Notes under the pieces: model-generated
What the model was told of the DNA's origin: nothing
Database searches by the model: none
The model's input: only the letters and a program-made list of their open reading frames with translations
Position numbers and translations under genes: made by a program
Source of the DNA: CAVSDF01 sp963726715
GTDB taxonomy: Bacteria; Bacteroidota; Rhodothermia; Rhodothermales; BA12
Assembly (NCBI GenBank): GCA_963726715.1
Contig: CAVSDF010000001.1
Location: forward strand, 1-64,000
Direction: 5' to 3'
DNA length: 64,000 nt
In this document: in pieces, positions 38,334 through 46,645 of the stretch
Layout of the letters: every line of letters begins with the position of its first letter
Position numbering within the stretch: the first letter of the stretch is position 1

Positions 38334-39026
38334 TCACATCGGCACCGTCGCATCCGGCGCCGCATCGACCAACCGCCCATCCACCAGATGAAGCACGAGG
38401 GCGGCGCGGCGGGCGATGGAGGCGTCGTGGGTGACGACGAGGAGCGTGCGGCCGTCGTCGCGGGCGAGGCCGGCGAGGAGGTCGAGCACACGGGCAGCGG
38501 TGGCGCCGTCGAGGTTGCCGGTCGGCTCGTCGGCGAGGACGAGTTCGGGCGCGTGCGCGAGCGCCCGGGCGACGGCGACGCGCTGCTGCTCGCCGCCGGA
38601 GAGGCGGTCGGGGAAGGCGTCGGCGCGGTCGGCAAGGCCGACGGCGGAGAGCAGATCGGCGACGCGCGCCGGGTCGCGGCGCCCGGCGAGGTCGAGCGGC
38701 AGGGCGACGTTCTCGGCGACGGTGAGCGTCGGGATGAGGTTGAAGGCCTGGAAGACGAAGCCGATCCGGGTGCGGCGCAGGCGCGTGCGCTCGGCCTCGC
38801 TCATCGCCGTCAACTCCGCGTCGCCGAGCCAGACGCGCCCGCTCGTCGGCACGTCGAGACCGGCAATCAGGTTGAGGAGCGTCGACTTGCCCGACCCGCT
38901 GCGCCCGTAGAGGGCGGCGAAGGCGCCCGCGGGGACGGTCGCGGTGACGCCCTTCAGGACGGCGCGCTCGGCGTCGCCTTCGCGGAAGGTGCGGGTGAGA
39001 TCGTCGAGGCGGAGGGAATCGGGCAC
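38334..39026 (-). CDS. ABC transporter ATP-binding protein (LolD/AttE type)
   Basis: A 230-residue ATPase that powers the FtsX-type permease downstream. The Walker A motif is ALYGRSGSGKSTLLNLIAGL. The Q-loop is FVFQAFNLIPTLTVAENVAL. The signature is DRLSGGEQQRVAVARAL, Walker B is ELVLADEPTGNLD, and the switch His is in VVTHDASIA. This is the MacB/LolD subclass. The GTG at 39026 gives VPDSLRLDDLTRTF, a standard opening; the upstream frame is not coding. It heads the minus-strand ATPase-permease-AttH set. Confidence 0.9.
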   Translation of the reverse strand: MPDSLRLDDLTRTFREGDAERAVLKGVTATVPAGAFAALYGRSGSGKSTLLNLIAGLDVPTSGRVWLGDAELTAMSEAERTRLRRTRIGFVFQAFNLIPTLTVAENVALPLDLAGRRDPARVADLLSAVGLADRADAFPDRLSGGEQQRVAVARALAHAPELVLADEPTGNLDGATAARVLDLLAGLARDDGRTLLVVTHDASIARRAALVLHLVDGRLVDAAPDATVPM

Positions 39027-39201
39027 GGCGCAAACGTCGAGGGCGGGCCGTTCCCAACGTCGCCCGGCGCCACCCGTGCCGCCGTGGACTGCGAAAGGCG
39101 CGACAACATGGGGTTGGTGGGTGGTGGGGCGTGGGTGGATGGGGCAGTCATCGTCCGTCGTCCGTCGTCCCGCCACGCACGGCGAGGGGCGACGCGGGCG
39201 T

Positions 39202-39209
39202 TACATTCG
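39202..39209 (+). promoter_or_regulatory. -7 box TACATTCG before the permease gene
   Basis: GTTACATTCGGCGG, 27 nt before ATG 39237. It fits the TACxTTCG pattern seen before tyrA and fabI. Confidence 0.45.
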
Positions 39210-39236
39210 GCGGTCCCGTCTCTGCCCCCACGCCCG

Positions 39237-40679
39237 ATGTCCACCCTCCAGCGCACCCTCGGCCTGCGCGATGTCACCCTCCTCATCGTCGGCGGCGTCA
39301 TCGGCTCCGGCATCTTCCTGACGCCCGGCGGGGTGCTGCGCGACGTCGGCGGGCGGCCCGATCTCGCGCTCGGCGTCTGGGCGCTCGGCGGCATCCTCTC
39401 GCTCCTCGGCGCGCTCACCTACGCCGAACTCACCGCCCGCAACCCGCGCGCGGGCGGCCTCTACATCTACATCCGCGACGCCTTCGGCCCGCTTCCGGCG
39501 TTTTTGTTCGGCTGGACGATGTTCTTCGCCGTCGCCAGCGGCACCGTCGCGGCGCTCGCGGCGGCCTTCGCCACGCAGGCGGGCGAGTTCGTGGCCCTCG
39601 GCGAGACCGGCAGCAAACTGCTCGCCGCCGCCGTCGTCGTCGTCGTGACGCTCCTCAACGCGGTCTCGACGCGCGGCAGCGCCGAGGTGCTCAACACGTC
39701 GACGATCATCAAGACGGTGTTTCTCGTCGGCCTCGGCATCGCGCTCATCGCGCTCGGCGGGCAGGCCATCTTCGCGCCCGACACCGCGGCGGCGCAGCGC
39801 CTCGCCTTCGATGCGGCCCTCGAAGCGGCGACGACGGCCGGGACGGCCCTGCCGGTCGATGGCGTTTCCCTGCTCCCGACGTCCGTCATCACGGCCGTCG
39901 GCGTGGCGATGCTCGGCGTGCTGTGGTCCTACGAGGGCTGGCAGTACGCGACGTTCGCGGCGGGCGAGGTCAAGGACGCGCCGCGGACGTTTCCGCGCGC
40001 CATCGTGCTCGGCACGCTCCTGCTCACGGCCGTCTACCTGCTCGTCAACGTCGGCTACCTCGCGGCGCTCGGCGCGGGCGGCGTGATGGCGTCCGACCGC
40101 GTCGCCTCGGCGGCCCTCGAAGCGGTCGGCTACGGCACGCTCGGCAAGGTCGTCATCGCCGTCATCCTCGTCTCGATCTTCTCGTGCGCCAACGCGACGC
40201 TCTTCTCCGCGACGCGCATCTTCTTCGCGATGGCGGGCGACGGTCTCTTTTTCAGCCGGATGAAGGAGGTCCACCCGCGTTTCCAGACGCCGATGTGGGC
40301 GGTCGTGGGGACGGGCGTCTGGGCGTTCGTGCTCGCGCTCTCGGGCACCTTCGACCAGCTCCTCGCCTACGTCGTCTTCACCGGGTGGCTCTTCTACGGC
40401 CTCGCCGCCGCCGCCCTCTTCGTCTACCGCAAGCGCGGCATCGGCGACGACGCCGTCTACCGGACGCCGCTCTTCCCCATCGTCCCCGGCGTCTTCCTGC
40501 TCCTCACCGCGGGCCTGACGCTGAGCACGATCCTGGAGGACCCGACGACGGCGCTCTACGGCCTCCTCATCGTGGCGACCGGCGTGCCCGCCTACCTCTT
40601 CTGGAAGCGCGCCGCCGCCCCGACGCCCGTCCCGCCGACCGATCGGCGACCCGCTGTGAGAGACCGGATCGGTGGTTGA
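39237..40679 (+). CDS. APC family amino-acid permease
   Basis: A 480-residue transporter with twelve predicted helices. The first helix holds the APC motif LLIVGGVIGSGIFLTPGGVL, and YAELTARNPRAGGLYIYI follows. The substrate-site helix reads LWSYEGWQYATFAAGEVKDA, typical of the LAT/basic amino-acid subgroup. SATRIFFAMAGDGLFFSRM is also typical. The protein is intact. ATG 39237 lies 27 nt after a -7 box. The substrate cannot be named. There is no functional link to the divergent ABC genes. Confidence 0.88.
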   Translation: MSTLQRTLGLRDVTLLIVGGVIGSGIFLTPGGVLRDVGGRPDLALGVWALGGILSLLGALTYAELTARNPRAGGLYIYIRDAFGPLPAFLFGWTMFFAVASGTVAALAAAFATQAGEFVALGETGSKLLAAAVVVVVTLLNAVSTRGSAEVLNTSTIIKTVFLVGLGIALIALGGQAIFAPDTAAAQRLAFDAALEAATTAGTALPVDGVSLLPTSVITAVGVAMLGVLWSYEGWQYATFAAGEVKDAPRTFPRAIVLGTLLLTAVYLLVNVGYLAALGAGGVMASDRVASAALEAVGYGTLGKVVIAVILVSIFSCANATLFSATRIFFAMAGDGLFFSRMKEVHPRFQTPMWAVVGTGVWAFVLALSGTFDQLLAYVVFTGWLFYGLAAAALFVYRKRGIGDDAVYRTPLFPIVPGVFLLLTAGLTLSTILEDPTTALYGLLIVATGVPAYLFWKRAAAPTPVPPTDRRPAVRDRIGG

Positions 40680-40742
40680 GCCTGTCGAAGCCCGCGCGTG
40701 GGCGACCGGGGTTTCGGCAGGTTTGGGGGCCGTCTGGACGGC

Positions 40743-40777
40743 GGGACGTGCAAGCAGGTCCCCTACGGCCGCTTGCC
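40743..40777. repeat. GTGCAAGCAC-type repeat, copy 2
   Basis: GGGACGTGCAAGCAGGTCCC followed by CTACGGCCGCTTGCC. It matches 10887-10920. Confidence 0.5.
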
Positions 40778-40794
40778 TGCGAGTGACGCCCTCG

Positions 40795-40843
40795 TCCGAA
40801 AACGCCGCCGGGCCGATGCGGTGAGGCATCGACCCGGCGGCGG
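40795..40843 (-). terminator. Strong hairpin terminator, minus strand
   Basis: On the minus strand, CGCCGCCGGG and CCCGGCGGCG form a 10-bp stem (40803-40843). It is extended inside by CGATGC/GCATCG and followed by TTTTCGG. It is placed to stop any transcript coming down from the arginine operon and the cargo remnants. Confidence 0.6.
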
Positions 40844-41060
40844 AGGACAATCGGAGGCGGCGCGAGGGCGTGCGTGGCGCACGGAGGTGCCGGGTTGGAA
40901 AGCGTCTCACTGGCTCGTCTTCGCTTCGCGGTGGCGTCCGATGCCGCACCTATGAAGATCGCCGGAAGCGGTTCCGCCGACTCGTGTAGCCCTTGTGTTA
41001 CGCGGTTGTGTTGCGAGGACTTGTGGCGAGGCCAGGACAGGCAGGCAGGGCGACAGAAAA

Positions 41061-41092
41061 ACACCTGTCAGGTCGGGGGATCTGACAGGTGC
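41061..41092 (-). terminator. ACCTGTCAGGT palindrome with T-run (minus strand)
   Basis: On the minus strand, CACCTGTCAGATC and GACCTGACAGGTG form a long stem around a CCCCC loop, followed by TTTTT. It is a repeat family member that could work as a terminator just after the signal-peptide remnant. Confidence 0.6.
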
Positions 41093-41098
41093 AAAACA

Positions 41099-41188
41099 TC
41101 AGAGATGTGGGGAGGCTGGAAGCGTCGTCTGCGCCGAGGCGACGGCGGGTGTGGCCGCGAGGGCGGCGATGAGTAACGGCTTGCGCAT
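41099..41188 (-). pseudogene. Signal-peptide remnant of a secreted protein
   Basis: A 29-codon frame encodes a perfect signal peptide (MRKPLLIAALAATPAVASAQ), then nine residues and a stop. Nothing coding follows. It looks like the 5' end of an exported protein gene whose body has been deleted. It lies downstream of an orphan sorting domain in the same direction. Confidence 0.5.
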
Positions 41189-41354
41189 GGGAAACGAGAA
41201 GGGGTGTGAGGTCACGGTAGGACGGGTGCGACGCTCGGCAGGGTCCCGGTTTCGCGTTTCCGAATCGTCAAGCCTTGCCCGATGCGCCGTCTTCAATGTC
41301 TTCTGCTCGCGCGGACTGACGGGTGTTCGTCTCACAAAAACGCCCGTGTGCGGC

Positions 41355-41612
41355 TCAGCGCACGACGACGCGGAGGGGCGAACGCTGCCGCCTGCGATGG
41401 CGCGGACGACGTACACGCCTGCGCCGAGGCCGTCGAAGCACTGTTCCGTCGTGCCTAATGCGACGCGCTGTGACATCCCTTGGCGGCCGTGCATGTCGTA
41501 GACGGACACGTCGGCGTCGCGCTCGCTCTGGATGCGCAGGCCGCGGTCGCGCAGCACCGTCAGTATCAGGCCACGCGCGACGCCGATCTGGATGCTGGCG
41601 AGAGGGCTGCAT
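41355..41612 (-). pseudogene. Orphan T9SS C-terminal sorting domain (remnant)
   Basis: About 85 codons carry RIQSERDADVSVYDMHGRQG, LGAGVYVVRAIAGGSVRP and, after adding one C to a CCCC run, LRVVVR and a stop. This is the standard end of a type IX secretion cargo protein. No passenger domain lies upstream: the argE-type gene ends only 50 bp before it. I infer the 3' remnant of a deleted cargo gene. A fusion to the peptidase is unlikely, because a stop codon separates them. Confidence 0.55.
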
Positions 41613-41661
41613 CGCGTTGCGCCGTCGACGCGGGGCGCTCCGAAGGCCCCGACCCGTTGCC

Positions 41662-42762
41662 TCACGCGCCGAAGAACGCCCGCGCGGTGGCCTCGTAGAC
41701 GCGGGCCGCGTGCTCGACCTTCCACAGCTCGATGCGCTCGTCGGGCGTGTGGCTGCGCTCGCTCGGCCCCGGCCCCATCTTGACCGTCGGCACGTCGGCG
41801 AGGAAGACCCAGTCGCTCGCGGTCGGGCTGCCGAACGGCACGCCGCCCGGATGTGCGGCAGCGACGGCGCGGGCGATGCGGCTGCCCGGATCGGTCGAGA
41901 CGGGGACCAGACGGTCGGAGTGGACGATCACGTCGACGGCGGCGTCGGCGATGGCGGCGCGGACGATCTCGACGACCTCCGCAGGCGCGTACGCAGGCAC
42001 GATGCGGATGTCGACGACGGCGGTGCAGCGGTCGGGGACGACGTTCTTGGCCGACCCGCCCTCGATGGTGGTGACGGTCGCCGTCGCGCGCCCGAGGTAC
42101 GGGTCGACGCGGTCGAAGACGATCCGCTCGACGGCCCCGATGGCGCGGGCCATCCGCGCGATGGCGTTGTCGCCGAGGTGGGCGCGGGCGGCGTGGGCGG
42201 TGCGCCCGTGAGCGTCGAGGCGCAGGATGAGCAGGCCCTTCTGCGCGAGGCACGGCTGCATCTCGGTCGGCTCGCCGACGATGGCGCCCGCGATCGTCGG
42301 CAGGCGCGGGCGCAGCGCGTGCATCCCGTTGTAGCCGCCGCCGGTCTCCTCGCACGCGGTGAGCGCCAGGATCACGCGCCCATCCGTCGGCGCGAACCCC
42401 GCCGCGCGCATCGACAGCATCGCCGCGAGCATCGCCGCCCCCGACGCCTTGGCGTCGACCGTCCCGCGCCCCCACATCACCGGCCCCGCGCCGCCGTCCT
42501 CCCCCGCTCCTGGCTCGGCGGTCTCGTGGGCGTCGAAGGCCCCATGCGGCATCGCCTCCGACGGCGGCACGACATCGAGGTGCGAGTTGAGGAGGAGCAC
42601 ATCGTCGCCCTCGCCCAACTCCAGCACCACGTTGTCGTCGTCGCGCCAGACACGCAGCCCGCCCGCCCGCCCGAGCGCCTCGACGTGCGCGGCGGCTTGG
42701 GCCTCGTGGTGCGAAAGCGACGGAACGCGCACGAGGTCGCGCAGAATGGCGGTTGCGGTCAT
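41662..42762 (-). CDS. argE: M20 family deacetylase, probable N-acetylcitrulline/N-acetylornithine deacetylase
   Basis: A 366-residue zinc peptidase-type amidohydrolase and the last gene of the arginine cluster. All M20 metal and catalytic residues are visible: His in LLLNSHLDVVPP, Asp in WGRGTVDAKASGAAM, Glu-Glu in ALTACEETGGGYNG, VGEPTE, and the final His in SERSHTPDERIELW. Because the cluster encodes an acetylornithine-type carbamoyltransferase, the likely substrate is N-acetyl-L-citrulline, giving citrulline for ArgG. That is inference from context; the sequence alone does not separate this from ornithine- or lysine-pathway relatives. The gene is intact. Confidence 0.85.
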   Translation of the reverse strand: MTATAILRDLVRVPSLSHHEAQAAAHVEALGRAGGLRVWRDDDNVVLELGEGDDVLLLNSHLDVVPPSEAMPHGAFDAHETAEPGAGEDGGAGPVMWGRGTVDAKASGAAMLAAMLSMRAAGFAPTDGRVILALTACEETGGGYNGMHALRPRLPTIAGAIVGEPTEMQPCLAQKGLLILRLDAHGRTAHAARAHLGDNAIARMARAIGAVERIVFDRVDPYLGRATATVTTIEGGSAKNVVPDRCTAVVDIRIVPAYAPAEVVEIVRAAIADAAVDVIVHSDRLVPVSTDPGSRIARAVAAAHPGGVPFGSPTASDWVFLADVPTVKMGPGPSERSHTPDERIELWKVEHAARVYEATARAFFGA

Positions 42763-42878
42763 TCTCGTGAGGTGTTGGTTGTTCGTGGTTGGTCGTCGAT
42801 GGTGGGGCGGTTGGCCTGTCTGCTCGCCGACCGGACACGTGTGCGGGATGGCGGCGGTGACAGACGGCGGCGGCGGAC

Positions 42879-42912
42879 AAACCCGTCAGGTGCGGAGACC
42901 TGACAGGTTGCC
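42879..42912. repeat. ACCTGTCAGGT palindrome in the argB-argE gap
   Basis: AAACCCGTCAGGTGCGGAGA followed by CCTGACAGGTTGCC. Confidence 0.65.
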
Positions 42913-42954
42913 TCACGATCAACAACCCACAACCACCCACCAACGACAAACCCC

Positions 42955-43743
42955 TCACGCGATCCGCGTCCCTATCTCCGGCGTGTCGAGCGCGTCGGGG
43001 CCGAGGATGACGACGGAGGGGATGCCGGCGTCGGCGGCGGCGAAGGCGGTGTCGAGTTTGGGGCGCATCCCGCCCGCGATCCATCCGTCGGCGAGGCCTG
43101 CGGCGAGTGTCGCGCGGTCGAGGGTGCCAAGCGTCGTCGCGGCGTCGGTGGCGTCGCGGCGGACGCCGCCGGTGTCGGTGACGAGGTAGAAGCGGTCGGC
43201 GCCGAGGGCGGCGGCGAGGGCGCAGGCGATGGTGTCGGCGTTGACGTTGAGGAGCTGCCCGTCGGCGTCGGCGGCGAGGGGCGCGACGACGGGCACGTAG
43301 CCGTCGGAGAGCAGCAGCCGCACGAGCCGCACATCGACCGAGACGACATCGCCGACGTGCCCGAAATCGACCGTCTCGCCGTCGATCTCGCGCGGCGGGC
43401 GGCGCGTCGCGCGCACGAGGCTACCGTCGAGCGCCGAGATGCCGACGGCGGGCACGCCCTCGCGCGTGGCGCTCGCCACGAGGGCGGCGTTGGCGAGGCC
43501 GCGGAGCGTGTAGGCGGCCACGTCGAGGTCGAGGTCGGTCGTCACGCGCCGCCCGGCGACCATGCGCGGCTCGTGCCCGAGGCGCCGTGCAAGGGCCGTC
43601 GACTGCGGCCCGCCGCCGTGAACGACCACGAGGGGGCCTTCGGTGAGCACACGGGCGAGGCCGCGCCAGAGGGCGTCGCGCTCGGCACCGGCGCCGAGGA
43701 GGGCGCCGCCAATCTTGACGACGGTGAGGGGGCGCTTGCTCAT
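42955..43743 (-). CDS. argB: N-acetylglutamate kinase
   Basis: A 262-residue amino-acid kinase for the second step of arginine synthesis. The motifs are LTVVKIGGALLG at the N-terminus, LVVVHGGGPQSTALARRLG, RRVTTDLDLDVA, and the nucleotide-site block LLNVNADTIACALAAALGAD. The C-terminal WIAGGMRPKLDTAFAAADAG is the conserved Lys-bearing loop. It starts at ATG 43743 (MSKRPLTVVK). The gene is intact and lies between the carbamoyltransferase and argE. Confidence 0.9.
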   Translation of the reverse strand: MSKRPLTVVKIGGALLGAGAERDALWRGLARVLTEGPLVVVHGGGPQSTALARRLGHEPRMVAGRRVTTDLDLDVAAYTLRGLANAALVASATREGVPAVGISALDGSLVRATRRPPREIDGETVDFGHVGDVVSVDVRLVRLLLSDGYVPVVAPLAADADGQLLNVNADTIACALAAALGADRFYLVTDTGGVRRDATDAATTLGTLDRATLAAGLADGWIAGGMRPKLDTAFAAADAGIPSVVILGPDALDTPEIGTRIA

Positions 43744-43827
43744 GGGTGGGTCGTGGGTCATGGGGTGTGAACTGCGCGTTCCAAACCTGACGGGGCGGAA
43801 AACCAGAGACTGTGTACAGATGGTGTC

Positions 43828-43894
43828 ATCCCCGCGAAAGCGGTGACCGAGAGGGATGAGCGCGGTGCCTGGTTCCTCTGGATTCCCGCCGGAG
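43828..43894. repeat. GTCATCCCCGCG repeat, degraded copy
   Basis: GTCATCCCCGCGAAAGCGGT and, further on, CTGGATTCCCGCC are preserved; the right end is lost. Confidence 0.5.
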
Positions 43895-43987
43895 TCAACG
43901 CCGTTCACGCGAGGGGCCGTTCACGGGAGGGCAGGGTGGGACGACGACGGCACGTGCACGCACATCCACTACGGGAGGCGGGGAGGG

Positions 43988-45035
43988 TCAGATGAGGTCC
44001 CACATCCACTCCAGAATCGCCTTCTGGGCGTGGAGGCGGTTTTCGGCCTGGTCGAGGTGGACGCGTGCGTGGGCCGTCGAGGACGGCGTCTTCGACGACG
44101 ACGCCGCGGCGGACCGGCAGGCAGTGGAGGAAGCGGCCCTCGCGCGTCGCGCGCATCTTGGCCTCGGTGACGGTCCAGTCGGCGTGCGCGGCGCGGAGGG
44201 CGGCCTCGGCGGCGGGGTCGGTGTAGACGAGCGGCGCGGCCCACGCCTTGGCGTAGACGGCGTCGGCGCCGTCGAAGGCCGCCGCCTGGTCGTGCATCAC
44301 CTCGACCGTCGTGCCGCGTGCGGCGGCGTAGGCGCGGGCGGCGGCGAGCACGTCGGGCGCGAGGTCGAAGCCCTCGGGATGCGCGATGCGCACGTTGACG
44401 CCGACGCGCGCGGCGGCGAGCACCGCCGAGTGCGGGACGGCGCGCGGAAGCGGTTTGGGATGCGGCGCCCACGTGACGGTGACGGTGCGGCGGGCGAGGT
44501 CGCCGCCCGATGCCGGGTGCGCCGCGCCGAAGCCGTCGCCGAAGAGCTGGGCGAGCGTCGCCGCGTCGGCGAGCTGCTGGCACGGGTGGACGCGGGCGGA
44601 TTCGAGGTTGACGACGGGGACGCTCGCGGCGCGGGCGAAGCCGTGGAGGAGCGCGTCGGCGTCGTCGGTCGCGGCGTCGCGGAGGGTGGCGAAGACGCGG
44701 ACGCCGAGGGCGTCGTAGTAGCGCGAGAGCACGCCGACGGCCTCGTCGATGTGCTCGGCCTCGGCGCCGTCCATCGTCCGCCCCCGCTCCCACGCGAACC
44801 CCCAGACGCCGGTGCCCGCGCCGACGTCGAGCGTCGTCGCGTGGGCGCCGAGCTGCGTCGCGGCGAGCTCCATCGAGGTGCGCGTGCGCAGGCTGCTGTT
44901 GAAGAAGACGAGCCCGATCGAGCGGTGCCGCGCCGCGTCCGTCCACGCCCGCGCGCGCCGGTGGTGGTGCGCCCGGTCGAGGCACCGCGCCCAGTCGGCG
45001 TCCGGGATGTCGGTCCAGTCGAGAAGAGAAGGCAT
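43988..45035 (-). CDS. argF': N-acetylornithine carbamoyltransferase type (frame break near 44078)
   Basis: A transcarbamylase of about 348 residues. The carbamoyl-phosphate motif is FFNSSLRTRTSMELA, the second is HPCQQLADAATL, and the third is GRFLHCLPVRRGVVVEDAVL. TWAPHPKPLPRAVPHS matches acetyl- and succinyl-ornithine enzymes and not classical OTCase. The specificity loop reads TMDGAEAEHIDEAV. The Pro that I recall as typical of the succinyl enzyme is not present, which favours N-acetylornithine. The frame breaks near 44078; after it the protein ends ENRLHAQKAILEWMWDLI. It converts acetylornithine from ArgD to acetylcitrulline. Confidence 0.85.
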
Positions 45036-45071
45036 CGTCGTTGGTGAGAAATCGTTTGTCGGGCCGGTGCC

Positions 45072-45100
45072 CGGTAGGGGCGGGTCTCAGACCCTCCCTG
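45072..45100. repeat. GTAGGGGCGGG palindrome, copy 2
   Basis: GTAGGGGCGGGTCTCAGACC followed by CTCCC: the right arm has one mismatch. Confidence 0.6.
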
Positions 45101-45159
45101 CGCCCCCCGCGCATCGCCCTCGCGCCTCCGTGATGGCCCATCGGTCATTCAACCCACAT

Positions 45160-45234
45160 CGTCATCCCCGCGAACGCGGGGATCCAGCGCCTCGGGAGGG
45201 GCAGACTGGATTCCCGCCTGCGCGGGAATGACGA
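45160..45234. repeat. GTCATCCCCGCG...CGCGGGAATGAC repeat, copy 2
   Basis: CGTCATCCCCGCGAACGCGG begins the element and CCTGCGCGGGAATGACG ends it. The central spacer GCCTCGGGAGGGGCAGA differs from copy 1. Confidence 0.75.
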
Positions 45235-45285
45235 TGGAGGGCGGCGTTACCGCTCCATCATTTCCGCGCGCCCAGTTCCCAATCC

Positions 45286-46521
45286 TCACGCCTTCGCAGG
45301 CGCCACCTCCACCGCCGCGCCGTCTCCCCCCGCCGCGGCCTCGTCCATCCGGTCGAGAATCTGGCCGAGGGTGCGGCAGAAGTCGTCGACGAGGTCGAAG
45401 GGGACGTCGTAGGGCGGCATCAGGCGGATGACGCGCGGGTCGCCCGCGGTGCCGGTGAGGAAGCCGTAGCAGACGAGCGCATCGACGACCGGCGCGGCCG
45501 GGCGGTCGAGGACGACGCCCATGAGGCAGCCCGCGCCGCGCACGTCCACGACGCGCGAGCCGACGTGCCCGGCCAGTCCGGCGACGACGCGGTCGAAGAC
45601 CTCGCGCGTGCGCGCCATCAGCCCGCCCTCGCGGATCGCCCCGAGCGTCGCCGTGACCGCCGCCATCGCCACCATGCCGCCGCCGAAGGTCGTCCCCTGA
45701 TCGCCGGTCTTGACGTGCGCGGCAACCGCGTCGCTCGCGAGCACGGCGCCGACGGGGATGCCGGAGCCGAGGCTCTTGGCGAGGGTGATGAGGTCGGGGC
45801 GCACGCCGAGCGACTCGGAGATGGAGAAGGTGCCGGTGCGCCCGACGCCGGTCTGGACCTCGTCGAAGATCAGGAGCGCGCCCGCGCGGTCGCAGGCCGC
45901 CCGCAGGCGCTCGAAGTAGGCGGCGGGCGCTGTCGTGCAGCCCGCCATCGACTGGATGGGCTCCAGGATGACGGCGGCGATGTCGTCGCGTCCGGCGAGG
46001 GCGGCATCGGCGGCATCGGCGTCGCCGAAGGGCACGAAGGTCGTCTCGGGGAGGACGCTGGCGAAGGCGTCGCGGTACTTGCCGTGCGTGGCGAGCAGAC
46101 TGCCGAGCGTGCGCCCGTGGAAGCCGCCGTGCGTGGCCACGATGTGCGTCTTGCCGGTGAAGGTGCGCGCCATCTTGAGGGCTGTCTCGTTGGCCTCGGT
46201 GCCGCTGTTGCAGAAGAAGGCGTGGCGCATCCCGTCGGGCGCCGCCTCGGCGAGCGCGCGCGCGGCGTCGGCGCGGACGGGGCTGTAGACGACGTTCGAG
46301 TAGAACATCATCGTGGCCGTCTGCTGCTGCACGGCCTCGACGACCGCAGGGGGGCAGTGGCCGAGCGGGAGGACGCAGTGGCCGCCGTAGAAGTCGGCGT
46401 AGCGTCGTCCCTCGGCGTCCCACACGAACGGCCCCTCGCCGCGCACGAGCGCAATCGGCATCTTCTTGTAGGTGGGCACCTGAAAGGCGTCCTCGGTCTG
46501 GATCGTGTCGGCGGTGGTCAT
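45286..46521 (-). CDS. argD: Acetylornithine aminotransferase
   Basis: A 411-residue class III PLP aminotransferase. It has GEGPFVWDAEGRRYADFYGG, HAFFCNSGTEANETALKMAR (the PLP-phosphate loop) and HGGFHGRTLGSLLATHG. The acidic block LLIFDEVQTGVGRTGTF and the Schiff-base Lys in LITLAKSLGSGIPVGAV follow. It forms acetylornithine from acetylglutamate semialdehyde. The gene is intact, which shows that not every gene in this cluster is damaged. It lies 46 bp after the end of argC. Confidence 0.92.
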   Translation of the reverse strand: MTTADTIQTEDAFQVPTYKKMPIALVRGEGPFVWDAEGRRYADFYGGHCVLPLGHCPPAVVEAVQQQTATMMFYSNVVYSPVRADAARALAEAAPDGMRHAFFCNSGTEANETALKMARTFTGKTHIVATHGGFHGRTLGSLLATHGKYRDAFASVLPETTFVPFGDADAADAALAGRDDIAAVILEPIQSMAGCTTAPAAYFERLRAACDRAGALLIFDEVQTGVGRTGTFSISESLGVRPDLITLAKSLGSGIPVGAVLASDAVAAHVKTGDQGTTFGGGMVAMAAVTATLGAIREGGLMARTREVFDRVVAGLAGHVGSRVVDVRGAGCLMGVVLDRPAAPVVDALVCYGFLTGTAGDPRVIRLMPPYDVPFDLVDDFCRTLGQILDRMDEAAAGGDGAAVEVAPAKA

Positions 46522-46549
46522 GGGGCCGTGGGGATGGGAAGGATCGGGC

Positions 46550-46645
46550 GGGGACCCCCTCCGCCCCTACGGGGCACCTCCCCCGCTCGCGGGGGAGGAC
46601 CGCCGCGGAGCGCGTTCAGCGCGAAGCGGCAGGAGGGGGGCGGTG
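46550..46645. repeat. GC-rich composite repeat, copy 2, overlapping the argC end
   Basis: GGGACCCCCTCCGCC, then CCTCCCCCGCTCGCGGGGGAG, then CCGCGGAGCGCGTTCAGCGC. It overlaps the last 26 codons and the stop of the argC frame. Confidence 0.7.

Noticed and set aside
41355..42762. The argE-type peptidase as a secreted T9SS protein with a C-terminal sorting domain.
   Set aside because: There is a stop codon between them, the peptidase has no signal peptide, and it lies in the arginine operon. The sorting domain is a separate remnant.
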